Assembly (NCBI RefSeq): GCF_001039355.2
Contig: NW_019774847.1
Location: forward strand, 425,607 to 489,606
Reading direction: 5' to 3'
DNA from: Lingula anatina
Lineage: Eukaryota > Brachiopoda > Lingulata > Lingulida > Lingulidae
Length of the DNA: 64,000 nt
Of the stretch, positions 63,830 to 64,000 are shown one piece after another (position 1 is the stretch's first letter; every line of letters begins with the position of its first letter). The position numbers were made by a program, and so were the translations under genes. Under the pieces are notes generated by a model, which worked only from the letters and a program-made list of their open reading frames with translations, was not told where the DNA came from and ran no database searches.

Positions 63830-64000
63830 AGGCTTCATTCACATGGAAAGTCTATTTTCTAAATTCTATTTTCTATTCGCAGTATGTCTTGTGATCACGG
63901 TCTGTGCCCTGAATATCCCGCGGCGTAATTACTGGCAACGATTTTGTGCAACAACAAGACGAAGAAGATGAAGAAGCTATACACACGACAGATACGAGTG
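63830..64000. mobile_element. Second copy of the long-TIR MITE, cut by window end
   Basis: The left 171 bases match 52597-52767 with few substitutions, for example TTCGCAG versus TTCGCGG. It sits at the same intronic position, so the insertion predates the split of the two copies. Confidence 0.85.

Larger units (their letters stand above)
62122..64000 (+). repeat. Second copy of the OGFOD3 5' region (to window end)
   Basis: Matches 50863-52768 in the same orientation, with scattered substitutions and small indels, including loss of about 18 bases in intron 1, an AAAT-unit change, four versus seven GATTA units, and extra bases near 62845. This is clearly more diverged than the XRN2 duplicate. 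It is probably the other haplotype placed on the same scaffold, though a real segmental duplication is possible. Confidence 0.9.

Noticed and set aside
1-64000. CRISPR arrays, operons, ribosome-binding sites, phage or bacterial genes
   Set aside because: The window is spliced animal DNA; none of these is present. No complete tRNA or rRNA gene was seen apart from the SINE head.

Overview
This is an AT-rich animal (eukaryotic) genomic scaffold. Genes are split into many short exons with GT-AG introns. There are microsatellites, a tRNA-derived SINE, several MITE-like elements, four N-runs of 204-992 bases plus a single N, and two places where near-identical sequence appears twice. Protein matches are to deuterostome-type orthologues, and a mitochondrial-type glycine amidinotransferase sits beside an ACOT/BAAT-family enzyme. 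A marine invertebrate deuterostome (hemichordate, echinoderm or cephalochordate) is my best guess; the species cannot be fixed from the sequence. There is no operon, CRISPR, phage or bacterial content.

Layout. 1-13.4 kb: gene-free sequence with islands of less AT-rich, motif-dense DNA. 13.4-27.0 kb: XRN2, the nuclear 5'-3' exoribonuclease, on the minus strand; I read 29 exons in continuous frame and its C-terminus is not settled. 26.6-28.85 kb: XRN2 exon 1 and its promoter appear twice around a gap, most simply two alleles left in series. 29.2-33.7 kb: an acyl-CoA thioesterase/BAAT-family gene on the plus strand, head-to-head with XRN2, ending in the peroxisomal signal SKL. 33.7-37.4 kb: intergenic, with a SINE and an inverted-repeat element around a TA microsatellite. 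37.4-48.4 kb: GATM on the minus strand, complete in 7 exons (429 aa), with hAT-like, piggyBac-like and Harbinger-like elements in its introns. 51.2-56.3 kb: an OGFOD3-like 2-oxoglutarate/Fe(II) oxygenase on the plus strand, complete in 9 exons (306 aa), head-to-head with GATM. 56.3-60.7 kb: non-coding, with a 132-bp tandem duplication and a badly assembled homopolymer region. 60.77 kb: first exon of an unrecognised coiled-coil protein. 62.1-64.0 kb: a second, diverged copy of the 5' part of OGFOD3 after a single-N join.

The four main genes act in different processes: nuclear RNA decay and transcription termination, peroxisomal acyl-CoA metabolism, creatine synthesis, and secretory-pathway hydroxylation. 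They do not form a pathway. The most interesting observations are an 18-nt XRN2 micro-exon carrying a catalytic aspartate; possible dual mitochondrial/peroxisomal targeting of the thioesterase by alternative starts; a putative piggyBac-like element with 21-bp palindromes in a GATM intron; a long-TIR element in OGFOD3 intron 2; and the possibility that the 13 kb beyond XRN2 is a regulatory landscape, since XRN2 neighbours NKX2-4/NKX2-2 in vertebrates. I found no convincing wholly new system.
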